DNA of 64,000 bases, from the NCBI GenBank assembly GCA_949126835.1, contig OX421497.1:12433132-12497131 (forward strand). Reading direction: 5' to 3'. Shown here in pieces: positions 36,901 to 48,900 of this stretch. The notes under the pieces were generated by a model. It was not told where the DNA came from, did not search any database, and saw only the letters and a list, made by a program, of their open reading frames with translations. The translations under genes and the position numbers were made by a program. Position 1 is the stretch's first letter, and each line of letters begins with the position of its first letter. This DNA comes from Anisus vortex (Eukaryota; Mollusca; Gastropoda; Planorbidae).

Positions 36901-39900
36901 GTAAACTTAAAAAGAATTTCTGGTGGCCTAAGATGGAAAAAGATTTAAAAACATTTATTAAAAGCTGTGATACCTGTCTTAGACATAATAAAAAAGATTC
37001 TAAACATAAGGCTCCAATACAAATGACAGATACCATAAATAAACCTTTTTACAAGATAGCAGTTGATATCAAAGAAAATATTCATAAGAACATGAGAAAA
37101 CTAGAAGTTGGTAATAAAGTACTTGTTTATTTGCCAATTGGCAATGGCAATACTATGGAATGGAGAGGACCTTTTGAAATAATACTTAAACTATCTGATG
37201 TATTTTACAAGGTTAACATTAATAACAAAGAAAAAATTGTTCATTTAAACAATTTGAGAACTGATGAAGAAAACAAAGTTATTGAAAATAAATCAGAAGA
37301 TAATATGATAATTGAAAATAAACCAGACAATGATATTAGTAAATCTGAACATAGAAAAATAACATTGAATAAATGCTGTGAAATTCTAAGGAATTTTAGC
37401 AGAGAACTCAAGTATAATCAATAGAATTATACATAGGAACAACTAAATTTATGAATGGGATATGATATTTTCAGTAACAGGTATAATGACATTATAACAT
37501 TTTTTTTTCTTTTGTAAAGAACAAATATGTAAATATGGATACTGGTATAAAATAATCTAATTGATGAAAATAATGATTATCAGTTGGAAATTTTTTTTAT
37601 GTAGCCTCGGAACAGTTTGGTAAGACTGTTAAGCACATAAAATTTTGTGGCCTCTGAACAGTGAATCTGTTATGCCATATGTTGATATTAATATGCCTAA
37701 GTAAGTCTTTAAAAAAGCATTAGAGAAATTGAAATAAGAATGATATAATAATGAAATGCCTATGTAAAACTCTAAAGTCAGAGCATTAGATGATAATATT
37801 GTATTGTATTCATGTAAGACTAAAGATAGCATTGAAGCCAATAAATAAATGATACATATAAGACTCACAGGAATATGAGCAGTGTAATATAAATATATAA
37901 TTGAAGGAAAGACTTGAATAACTTGTGTAATATTTTATTGTAAACTAAGATTAAAGATAATCATGTTACATTGTAAGTAATGTTATTGAGAATATCAATC
38001 AATAATAATCTATAACAATCAATAATAATCAATAATAATCAAGAATATCAATTAAAAATAAATATTATGAAGATATATATTCATAATAACCATTATGAGA
38101 ATATCAATACAAAATTACAATTGAAAAAACCGACATTAGTATTATATTAATCTTAGTGTATAAACTAATAAATGTTGTATGAAAAAATTTTCATGGAATC
38201 TATTTAGATTTTGTGAGATAAAGATAGTGGATAATCTCGACAGCCTTGATGAGTATTTAGCATAATTATTATCCATACACATCACTGATATCCAATAGTT
38301 TATCTCAGTATTACTGAAGTTGATTAGACAATACCTAAAGATAGTTGTCTATGACTAATTGTCATATAAACATTAGACATTATTCTTTGTGTCATATTTC
38401 TGCCTATAAATATGTTTTTTGATTGTTTGTACATATATTAAATGGATTTTTTCTCTATGTATTATTAAATGAATGATTATATGCATTAATTAAGATTAAG
38501 ATAATTTTTTTTTCATTATTGTAAACATTTTTCGTATCAAAAATAATAATAAATTATTATTTTTTCTCTGTGGTTGGGGGGTATGCTATGAAGCCATAAA
38601 ATAATATATAGGTAGTAACTATATTAATAATTAAAAAGTCGAAATAAAACCCATTTTTGGATATTAAGAAAACCTATATCGGAAGTAGATATAGTCAAGT
38701 GACTGTCCATGCGGTCGGCAGTCTTTCTCATAACTCACAAGGAACGCAGGCATTATTTTAGACTCAGGAAAAATAAATAAAATTGTGTATTATGTTGATA
38801 CTATAAAGCTATATTTGTTCATTGGATGTGAAGTGTCAACTGTTAATGAATTGTTATTAAATAATATGCTGCAATAAGTCGTTCTTTTATTATTTACAAG
38901 TTTGGAAGTTATATTGTGGTGATGTCGTCCATTTTGATGTTCAAATCAATCAAATAATTCAGCTACTGCAACTCAAATACTCTGAGAAGACTGGTGGTAA
39001 TGTTTGATAGTCCAATAATAATAATAGGACATCAACACTCTTGTTTGTATTATTTCAGCAAATGGAGTTGAATGGAGGGCCCTCCTTGTCCGAGTTGCCA
39101 GAGCGAGACCCTGATGGTAGCATTGTGAGGTACTTGGTCAACAAGGGGGCTGACATCAACGCCATTGACATATTTGGGCAGACGCCGCTGCATTTTGCCG
39201 CCATGAGAGGCAATGAAGTCGCCTGCAGCAACCTCTTGTTTTTTAAAGATAAAATAAAGATAAATGTAAGAGGGGCAACACATTTTACTTAAATTGTTTG
39301 CATAAAAAGGAACTTATCTTTGCATTTGAATATTCATTTTGATTTAAGGACACTTTTAAAATCTTTTATTTGAGTTTTAAAATTAGAATGTGTGTCTTTT
39401 TCTAGGCCAGTGACAATCAAGGCTCCACGCCTCTTCACACGGCGGCCATATATAAGCATTTAGAAATTGCTCGCATGTTGATTGAGGCAGGTGCAAGCAT
39501 GATGTCAAGGGACAAGGAACTGTGCACGCCCCTGCACCATGCAGCCTCAGGTGGGAGCTTTGAACTCGTGAACCTATTGCTGGAGGCCGGAGCCACCTCC
39601 AGTGAAGGCTGGATCGTGTTGGCCGAGGTGAGCATCCGATTGGTTGGGCAATAAGAACCACGCAAGCAATCCGGGCAAAAACTTTTTTTTTTTCATGAGA
39701 CTTGGGAGCCCATACTACCAGACTGCCCCATATTTCAGTTGCCAAGAGCTAAACTCTCACATGAGGTCACTGAACGCCAAACTCAGTGGGGTCTGTAGGT
39801 CCTGTCAGTGGCGTAGCAATTCATTGTGCAGGATGTGCAATGAAGAGAGCCCAGTTAGGGGAATACATTTTTTTTCTTTTGAGTCTTGTATTGAAGCTTG

Positions 39901-42900
39901 GCACAAGCTCCCCTCCCCCCTCTTCCCCAATCTTGGCATGTTGAAGGGTGTCTCTGAATCTACCCAACTCTGAAGAGGCAAAGTAAAGCCAGCTGGGCAT
40001 TGTGCTAGCCACACAATTCCCAAGTATGTCTTGGAACGCTGCTTCACAAACCCTATAGAGCAAATTGGTCTGACAGGAATATTTTACTGGGTCCTACTGA
40101 CCACAGTACAGTTACTGGGTCATACTGACCACACTAGAGTTACTGGGTCCTACTGACCACACTAGAGTTATCAAGGGAATAGGGCTGAATGTTTATAAAT
40201 AAGTTTATTTATAAATCATTGAGAGGGAAGAAGAAATGCTTTAATTTTATATCAGTGTTGTGATTAGGATTTTAGGCTACGGACACTCAAAGGTATATGT
40301 AAATTTACTGAGGCACCAATAAAGTGTTTATAGAGATCATAGGATGTCAAGCTCAGGGGTCTGCGGGCGGGATATAACTAATGGCCAGGCTATAAAAGAT
40401 GCAGATCAAATTTCCTAGTGTTGTAGTTTTGCTGAAAGAAAAGATGTATGAGATAACGCCAGCGTCAATCAGAATAAACAAAAAGGAAAGCTGCGTACTG
40501 TATGGGTGCTCATCAAAAGGTTTAGTTTCCCCTCGGCTCAATGAATTCTATTAAAAAAGGCCAGCAGCTTTAAATGTGTTTTGAGTTTTGACCCCCTGTG
40601 CGATTGAGTTTGACACCCCATGAAATAGATGATTATGTTGGTCTAGCGGAAGCTGGAGCTCTCAAGTTAAGGGCGAGGGTTTGTTCCCAGGGCTGAAGGA
40701 TCTCTAAAATTAGTTTGTGTAGATTAAAGGTGGCTGAGCATTGTGCCTGTTGTGTCCTTATTTAAGGCACTGTACCAGCTCTACAATTCTATGCACGAAG
40801 TAATGCAGAGGAGAGTAAAGGTGCCTTTTATATTTACACCCCATTGCATTACAAACTATTTGACTATTTATCATTGCCTTTTGTTCTTCTGTGTAGTATT
40901 AAACGTGTGAAAAAAGTAGCTTTTGAAAATGTATCACTTTATCCAGATGGTCAGTGCTGCTGATATAGAATTCAACACCAGTCTGCATGTGGCAGTTGAC
41001 CATGGTCATTTTGAGGTGGTCAAGGTGCTCTTGGAAAAAGGTAAGTAACTAAAAATAATATACATAGAGAACGAGAGAGTATTACCAGAGCATTGGCTCG
41101 CCATTTCTGAAGGTCTTGGGTTCCAATCATGATAGGCCTGTAATGAGAGATTTATGTTAATTTTGTGATAGTTGATTTTTTGGCCACTTTTTACCTGGCA
41201 CCACATTGTTGAAGAAATTGTTTAAAGCAGTTTCTCAAAAGCCAGGTTATGACCCAGTACATGGTTGGGCCATAAAGCAACATTACTGAGTGGCAAAAAA
41301 AAAGTATAAAATTGTCCAAATCTAGGCTAGAGTATCATGGTGCACTAGTTATAGATCTATAACAATATATTTGGCTTCAGGGGGATTTTTTTTCAATATA
41401 TGAATCTATCATTTATGTTATTAATATTTATTTATAAATGCATTATGTATAGGCCTATATGTAAAATGTTTAGGAATTCATATCTGCTACTTACTGGTTA
41501 GTGTAGGTGATAAAAATGTTAGTGGGTCGAGTCATGAGGTATAAAAATAACCAAGCCATGAAGCAAAATGTTTAGGAAACGATGGCTCAAAGAATGTAAG
41601 AAAAAAAACTAACCTTTCCTGCATTCAATGTTTTCAGCTGCTGATGTAAACAAGCCACGCAAGCACTTCATGTACCCGCTCCATTTGGCCGCCCAGTCTG
41701 GTGACGTGCGCATTGCAAAGCTCTTGGTGGAGGGCAATGCCCGCATCGATGCCCTGAACGAAGACCAGGCCACCGCCCTTCACAGAGCCGCGGCACTGAA
41801 TCATGTTCAAGTTGTGGCTTTCTTGTGCGAAAGGTTAGCTTCTCAGGCAGTGACTGAAAATTTATTTTTTTTAACAGTAAAATTACCCATTTAAGACCAT
41901 AGTTCTATTGAAGTAAAGCAAATTAGATGGCTGGGTAGACTCTGGGGGCATTCTTTATACCCAAGAAAAATATAGTGGTACAAGAACGTGGATCATCATC
42001 TAACCCTTGACCGTTATGGTCATTGGGCGGAGCGAATTAACACCTCAGCAGTTATCTTGAGCGGCTGTCAATATTTCAGGCCTGTGGAGCTTTGTCCAAT
42101 GCTTTATATCATAGGTTCTCAACGGGGGCGATATCGCCCCCCAGGGGGCGATGAGAAGCTTTAGGGGGGCGATAACATTCCCGGGGGCGATTGGGGGGCG
42201 ATGAAGGGCAAGTGGGCGGTACAAACGTACCTGCGATAATTTCAACACCTCAGCTATTTGAATCGATTAGCTTTTGGATAAAATATGATGTAAACGCAAG
42301 TGCTACTAAATATCTGATATCCCCCAACAGTATTCATACATATTATTGAACAAATAAGAATCGCAATAACTTTTCGATGAAGTAGGGGTTAGTATTTGGC
42401 AAATATGGTATGCGGCCGTCTCGTCTTATGGTTGGTTCACCGGACTGTCGCCTCAACCACTGATTGGCCTTAACATCTGCAAATATTACTCTTTTGCTCT
42501 TTTTGTTTTACCGAGATATCCTTTAATGCGTTTGAAGCCTTCGTACACAGGTAACCACAATAGTTCAGATAGGCTGAGCGGTATAGATACGTAGTAATTA
42601 TACAAACTGGGTAGTTATTGTAATGATTATAAATATTCATATAAATTCTTTAGTCATATAATATTTATATAATTTTCAAATAAATCTTTTACAGTTCTAT
42701 CATATCATTTCAAAGTTATAAATGCAAGCCCTTTAGTTTTTTATAAAAGAAAAAAAAATTGAAATATTACCTCAAATGAAAAGTGTTAATTATCTCCCTT
42801 TAATCAACAAATGCTTCCGCTAAAATTAAGGTGGGGGGCGGTGAGCGGAAAAAAAATGTAAAAGGGGGCGGTGAGCCGAAAAAGGTTGAGAACCTATGCT

Positions 42901-45900
42901 TTATATCATTGAACCAGCATTTCCGCTGTCCTTGGAGGATTGTTTTTGGCAGGTTATTATGCTGCAACATATGACCGAACCATGACAGCTTGTGCCGCTT
43001 GATTGTTGCCATAATGGTTTCTTGAGGGCCCGCAATTGAGACTATTCTGTCCCAGACAGACATATAAATGATATAAAGGGCTTATGTCATCCTTAAATCA
43101 TGCCAGATTTTTTTCATTAACAGAGACACAACAACAACCAAAAAGTAAAGCTCAGTCTCACTTTGCAATTTGTTTTCCATGATTGTGTAGTAATAAGTGG
43201 ATTATAAAGCAGCTAATCTCATGAATCAACAGCTCTTTAGAACTTTGCATATATGGATAGATAATTTTTGTTCTTTATCAATTTTCACGTCTTGTTTCAC
43301 CCTAAATTTACAACTAAACAGGGCATTAAGTAATAAAAAGTGAAGAAGGCCTTGTAGACCATCTTGTTATTTCACGGGGCTAGTGAAGCAATGTTCACCA
43401 TCTTTTTGATGGCCATACCAGAGCCCAGTAAGTTTCTCCCAATTAATGTCAAGTTTTTCCTGAGCTGTACCTCAGCCTACATACCTGAACAAAAATTACC
43501 TTTATGTAAACCCTTGGCAATTTGAGTGGGCTGCAGCTGGACCACCGTGTCCCATGTACATGTCTTTTGGGTCAATGAAAATCTTAACAAGTAGATCTCA
43601 TTTCCTGTTATACTTTTTTTTTTCAAGGGGAGCTAAAGTGAACAAGAGGGACAAAGACAATTACACGCCCTTGCTCCTGGCAGCATTCTATGGTAATGTG
43701 GAAACAGTGGAGCTTCTGCTTAAGAAAGGGGCAGACTACGCCGCAGTGGATAAATACGACAAGACTGTTATATTTCTTGCCGCAGAAAAAAACCACCTGA
43801 ATGTTTTAACAGTTGAGTACCGTCATTTAGTTCTGAGTTTCTCAATTTCATTGAATTAACAAAATAATCAGTCCTGTCGTCAAATGTATTTTTAGCTTTG
43901 TATGATAATGTCTTTATTACCTAATACCTGATTGGGAGACAAAAATCCTCTGTTTCAGTATTATATTTTTATTTTTTTCCCTTCAGTATATTCTCAGCGA
44001 ATTAATTTTTGTAAACTTGATTCTCAGAAATTGTTTGCTGATCCAAGAGTGAAGAAACTGGTGAATGACAGTGACTGCTATGACAATGACCCGCTCCACA
44101 TTGCAGCCCAGAAAGGTTACCTGGAAGCTGTTCAGGTTAGTTCCAGCTTCTTACCTTCTGTGAGGCTGTGCGGGTTATGTAAAATCCATTGTATAAAGCC
44201 CTGCTGATGTACTAGATCTGCAGAAATTACTTGTGTATTGATTTACTTTTTTGTTCCCCCCAGCTGCTACTGAAAAATGGTGCTCATTTGGACACAAAGA
44301 ATGAGGAAGAGTTGACACCACTGCATTGTGCTTCAAAATATGGAAGAACAAAGTAAGATTTTTATTCCTTTTATGCAACTCAGATCTTCCATTCTTTTAT
44401 CCCTGAACATGTATGTTACTCACATATTCCATTCTGTTCCCATTGTAATTTTTTGTATGTGACCCAGATCTTCTATTTTTTTCTCTCTCTATTTGTAGTT
44501 ATTGTGTTTCCAAACATTGTGTTTATTGAATTGAAACTTTGCTATTTTAATTTACTTGAAGATTACATAGTTTATATTTCTTAATCTTCATCTCTATATT
44601 TTAAATATATATTTTATAAAAAATTTGTGTAATTTTTTCTTTTTTATCACTTGTTGTCAAACTATAATAATTTTTTTTATGGAAGGAGCCTCTGTAACAT
44701 ATAAGGTAACTCATTCATGTATTAAAGACATTCAAATTTACTTTGCATTTATCTGTTCATTAAAAACTACTTTCGCAACAGCATAGTCAGAGAGCTTATA
44801 AAACACGACAAGACCATAGTGAACCACGAAGATGAAAACTCAAACACTGCCTTGCATGTTGCCGCCCGCTACGGCCATCACAGAGTGGCCAAGGTCCTGC
44901 TTAGTCTTGGGGCTGATGTCTCATCCAGGTGAGATTTAAAACCTAAGAATAAGGATTTACTTTAGCAATTAATGAGTGATAAGTTAATCTATAAACCAAT
45001 GCATCATTCGGCTTCCTGCCTGAATGCATATCAGCTACTACTAAATTAACCCTTACAAAATGCAGACAAAATAGCCAAACTTTAAGTTCAATGGTGGCTG
45101 CCTTTTCTTTGTCTTACTCACATCATGATGTAAATGTGCCTTTTTATCCTTTAGGAACTACAACAGATGGACACCCTTGGACCTGGCCGCTTCTAAAGGT
45201 TGGACCAAGACCTGCCTTGTGCTCCTGAATGGTGGGGCTCCAGCAGACCCTACAGATAAACATAGGGTAAGTAATTTGATAGGGTAAATAGAGATTAAAT
45301 ATATCTTTTGATAGATCAATTGACTGATATATAAATGGTAAAACACAGATGAATAGTCAACATTAACATATGATAAATATACATTTTTACATAAACAAAC
45401 AGCAAATATAATATAGATAATCAGTATATAGCAGCATAAGTTGTTTGTACCTTTAATAAGTAGGTAACCTTAGATTTCAAAGTTTCTATACAAATCATTA
45501 TGTGTCAGTAAGCATAAGAAAAAATATGCCTATGTCAAGTAAAAGTATCCCTGTGGACAAATTTGATCTATAGTTTCCGCGGCCATGGCATATGAGGGTA
45601 TTTTATGGTCAGCACAATGGCCATCTGTTTATTTGTTTATCCCCAATGTCAGTTTCCCATGAGAACCTGGTAGACTCAAAACATTTTCCAAACCTTTCAC
45701 CAGGATTTGAACCCAGGACCCTTGGTATGCCAGTTGAGCATGCTGCTGCTTTGCCACTTTATTAATGCTTGCCAGTAAGCATAAGGTGAATATACTATAT
45801 AGTGATATGCTTTGGAAGCCTAATGTGACTATACCTTCAATCTTATAAGTTTTACAGACATTCCTTCTAGATAGAAGATTATTACGTCCACTAGGCCCAA

Positions 45901-48900
45901 AACTCCTGCAGGGCATGGATCGGTCGGGGGCAGGGATAGAACCTGCCTGTGATGTGTCGGTTGACAGTCCGGTGAACTAACCGCAGGACCAGCCGGCCTC
46001 ACTCACAATCAACTGAATCAAGTGTGTAGTTCAACTGGACCTTTAAAATCCTATGTGATGCTACTTTAATTTCAGACTACATCTCTCCATCTAGCCTGCA
46101 CATATGGACATGCCCGCGCTGTGGAGATCCTCATAGAGTGGGGTGCAAATGTCTCTCTCAAAGATGATGAGGGCAAGAACTGTTTGGACAGAGCCATAGA
46201 GAACAACCAAGTGTATGTTGTTTTTTTTTAATGATTATTTTAGTGTTATATACCAATGTATAAATCTAGTATACACTTGTATATGCCTATTGTACCCGTG
46301 TAAAAGTTGAGAAACCTTAATCATTAAACTTAATTTATTCAAAGTGCCCACCTAAGCATGGGTCAGTGCTAGTTTCAATAGCTTTTAAACTTTGAATATG
46401 GAGGGGAAATGTGCACTTTATCTGTAATCTGAGTGTGTGTTGACCCAGATACCTGGCACACACAGACAACAGCTTTGTTGCTGGTGGGTAATTCTGTCAG
46501 TTTGCATTGCCATGGAAACACTGATGTCACTTGATACCACCTGATGCGATAGAGTATAGGCCAATTTATTGATTCTCTTCTGAATGCACCAGATAAAATG
46601 GATCTGGAGATTTAGATACAAGTATCTGGTATCAATCCTACACCAGCCATTGTTTAATGTGCAGTGCAGTGGTTGCTGGTAGGTAAATTCTGACAAATTC
46701 CCCAAAAATGTAAAAGCCCCACGATTTTCTTTCAAGTTACACACGAGTCATTGCATATTATAAAATTATTGGTTTATTAAAAAAATGCTCTTGTTTGAAT
46801 ACTAGACAAATGTGTATGGCAGTTTCATTTGCTGTTGTTCATCAGTCTAAAAAAAAAAATTTTGGTGAAAAATTGTCTGTCACATTATTCTTTCTAAAGC
46901 GAGTTTGTTTCTTTGTTTTACTAAATCGTTAGCTACAGTTTTTAACAGTTTTACTATTGTGTTTACAATTTGCAGAAGTGTGGCCAAGGTCATAATCAAC
47001 TCTGCCTCCTGGAAGGATGCCCTGAGAAACGCCACCAAGGACCCCATCACAGGCTTTGTGGATACCCCTCTTAGAAAGCTCATTAAACACATGCCTGGTA
47101 AACTCATTGTATTAGTCTGATGTTGTATTAGTCTGTTGTTGTATTAGTCTGTTGTATTAGTCTGTTGTTCTATTAGTCTGTTGTTCTATTAGTCTGTTGT
47201 TCTATTAGTCTGTTGTTCTAGTAGTCTGTTGTTCTATTAGTCTGTTGTTCTATTAGTCTGTTGTTCTTTTAGTCTGTTGTTTTTGTTTGTTTCAAAAGTC
47301 TTGTCTGTAATGAAGTCTTGTCTGTTCTAAAGTCTTGTCTGTACTAAAGTCTTGACTGTACTAAAGTCTTGTCTGTACTAAAGTCTTGTCTGTACTAAAG
47401 TCTTGTCTGTACTGAAGTCTTGTCTGTAATGAAGTCTTGTCTGTACTAAAGTCTTGTCTGTACTAAAGTATTGTCTGTTCTGAAGTCTTGTCTGTAATGA
47501 AGTCTTGTCTGTACTGAAGTCTTGTCTGTAATGAAGTCTTGTGTGTTTTTAAAGTCTTGTCTGTACTAAAGTCTTGTCTGTACTAAAGTCTTGTCTGTAC
47601 TGAAGTCTTGTCTGTACTAAAGTCTTGTCTGTAATGAAGTCTTGTCTGTAATGTAAGTCTTGTCTGTACTGAAGTCTTGTGCAACCACTTTACTGAAGTC
47701 TTGTGCAACCACTGTACTGAAGTCTTGTGCAACCACTGTACTGAAGTCTTGTGCAACCACTGTACTGAAGTCTTGTGCAACCACTGTACTGAAGTCTTGT
47801 GCAACTACTGTACTAAGGTGTTAGATCAACTACACAAGGGTTTTAAGTTCCTGGAAAGACTTGAAGCATTACTCTTCCTGACACTCAAAAAAAAGGAACC
47901 ACTAATATTTGTTTATTATGTTTGTTTGCTTCCAACAGAAGTCGCCCAGCGTGTCTTTGACAGGTGCCTGAGCTACGGCCATGAGAAAAACCCAGATAGG
48001 TCAGAGTATGAGATTACGTTTGACTACGAGTTCTTGGACGACGTGTACGCACCGTGGATCCATGCAGTGCTGAATAACGGGGACACAACAGGTGGCAGTG
48101 AGCCTGCAGCAGGTTTGTGACTCCTTGTAGCATACATAGAAGTGGTTGTGTTTAAATTGCAAACTATTTAAATGGAAAGTGATTACAAGCCTTCTTAACC
48201 CTTTACCGGGCATTGCGGCCGAAAACGTCTGTTGTCGATATGGGCAAAACACGCGAAAACGTCAGTGACAATTTATATAGTTCAGGTTACTTTCTCGTTT
48301 AGTTCGAGATCTCGAGAGCTTTCAGTTGTTTATTTCCGGTTTATATAATTTTTAAAGTATCTCTCGTAAATTTTTCATCACTAAATTTATTTTTTCATAT
48401 TTTAAAAATTTTTTTTCCCCGCAGTGGTGTGATGGAGCCATTGGGTCTTAGGCGTTCTTCGGGTTTAGTTTAATGGGCATTTAGGTTAGAGGAATTTTTT
48501 AATCAGGTGAAGTTAAGTTTGATAGTGGCATCGATAGTGGCCTACTTTCAATTTTTCCGACAGTGAAAAAAGATATATAGAAAGTTGTGAGTCTGATCTT
48601 GAAGTAGACGGGAGGGACCATCGTTAGACCCCCCCCCCCTCCCCATGGGTGGAAAATGTAACAAATGAAATACAAATAGAAAAATATAAGGAACAAACTG
48701 GCCCCAATTGGCCTGTTGCTAATCAGTCTCAGTTAAACTACTTTTAATCAATTGTTTGAAGAAGTAACAATGGATAAAAAAGCTTCTCAAACAAATAAAT
48801 ACGGGCGTCAAAAAAATCCTAAAAAATCTTGCCTGCACAGAGCTAGAAAATGGAAAAACGTCTGCCCAGTAAAGGGTTAAAACAACATTTTAAAAGTTGT

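Larger units (their letters stand above)
31878..39037 (+). mobile_element. Recent non-autonomous LTR retrotransposon (Gypsy-like), 7160 bp
   Basis: Two 454-bp LTRs (31878-32331 and 38584-39037) start TGCTATG and end CAACA. By eye they show no difference. The TSD CTCTT is perfect (31873-31877 and 39038-39042). A primer-binding-site candidate, TGGTGGCAGCTAACGG, starts at 32336. A purine-rich tract (GGTTGGGGGGTA) ends at 38583. One long open frame (34449-37424) carries Gag, protease and integrase pieces but no reverse transcriptase. A 2.1-kb leader and a 1.2-kb trailer are non-coding. The element lies in TRPA1 intron 4 in the sense orientation. The 5-bp TSD, the integrase HHCC type and the GPY/F-like tail favour Gypsy/Metaviridae. 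Confidence 0.95.

Noticed and set aside
43986..44027. TRPA1 exon 10 beginning at 43986 or 43998
   Set aside because: Starting at 43986 runs into a stop in the required phase. Starting at 43998 is possible but adds ten residues that break the ankyrin spacing. 44028 aligns without a gap.
47583..48120. Open frames with HKTSVQWL-type or CNHCTEVL-type repeats
   Set aside because: They are read through the 24-bp repeat in TRPA1 intron 15. The real exon 16 (47939-48112) lies in the same frame only by chance.
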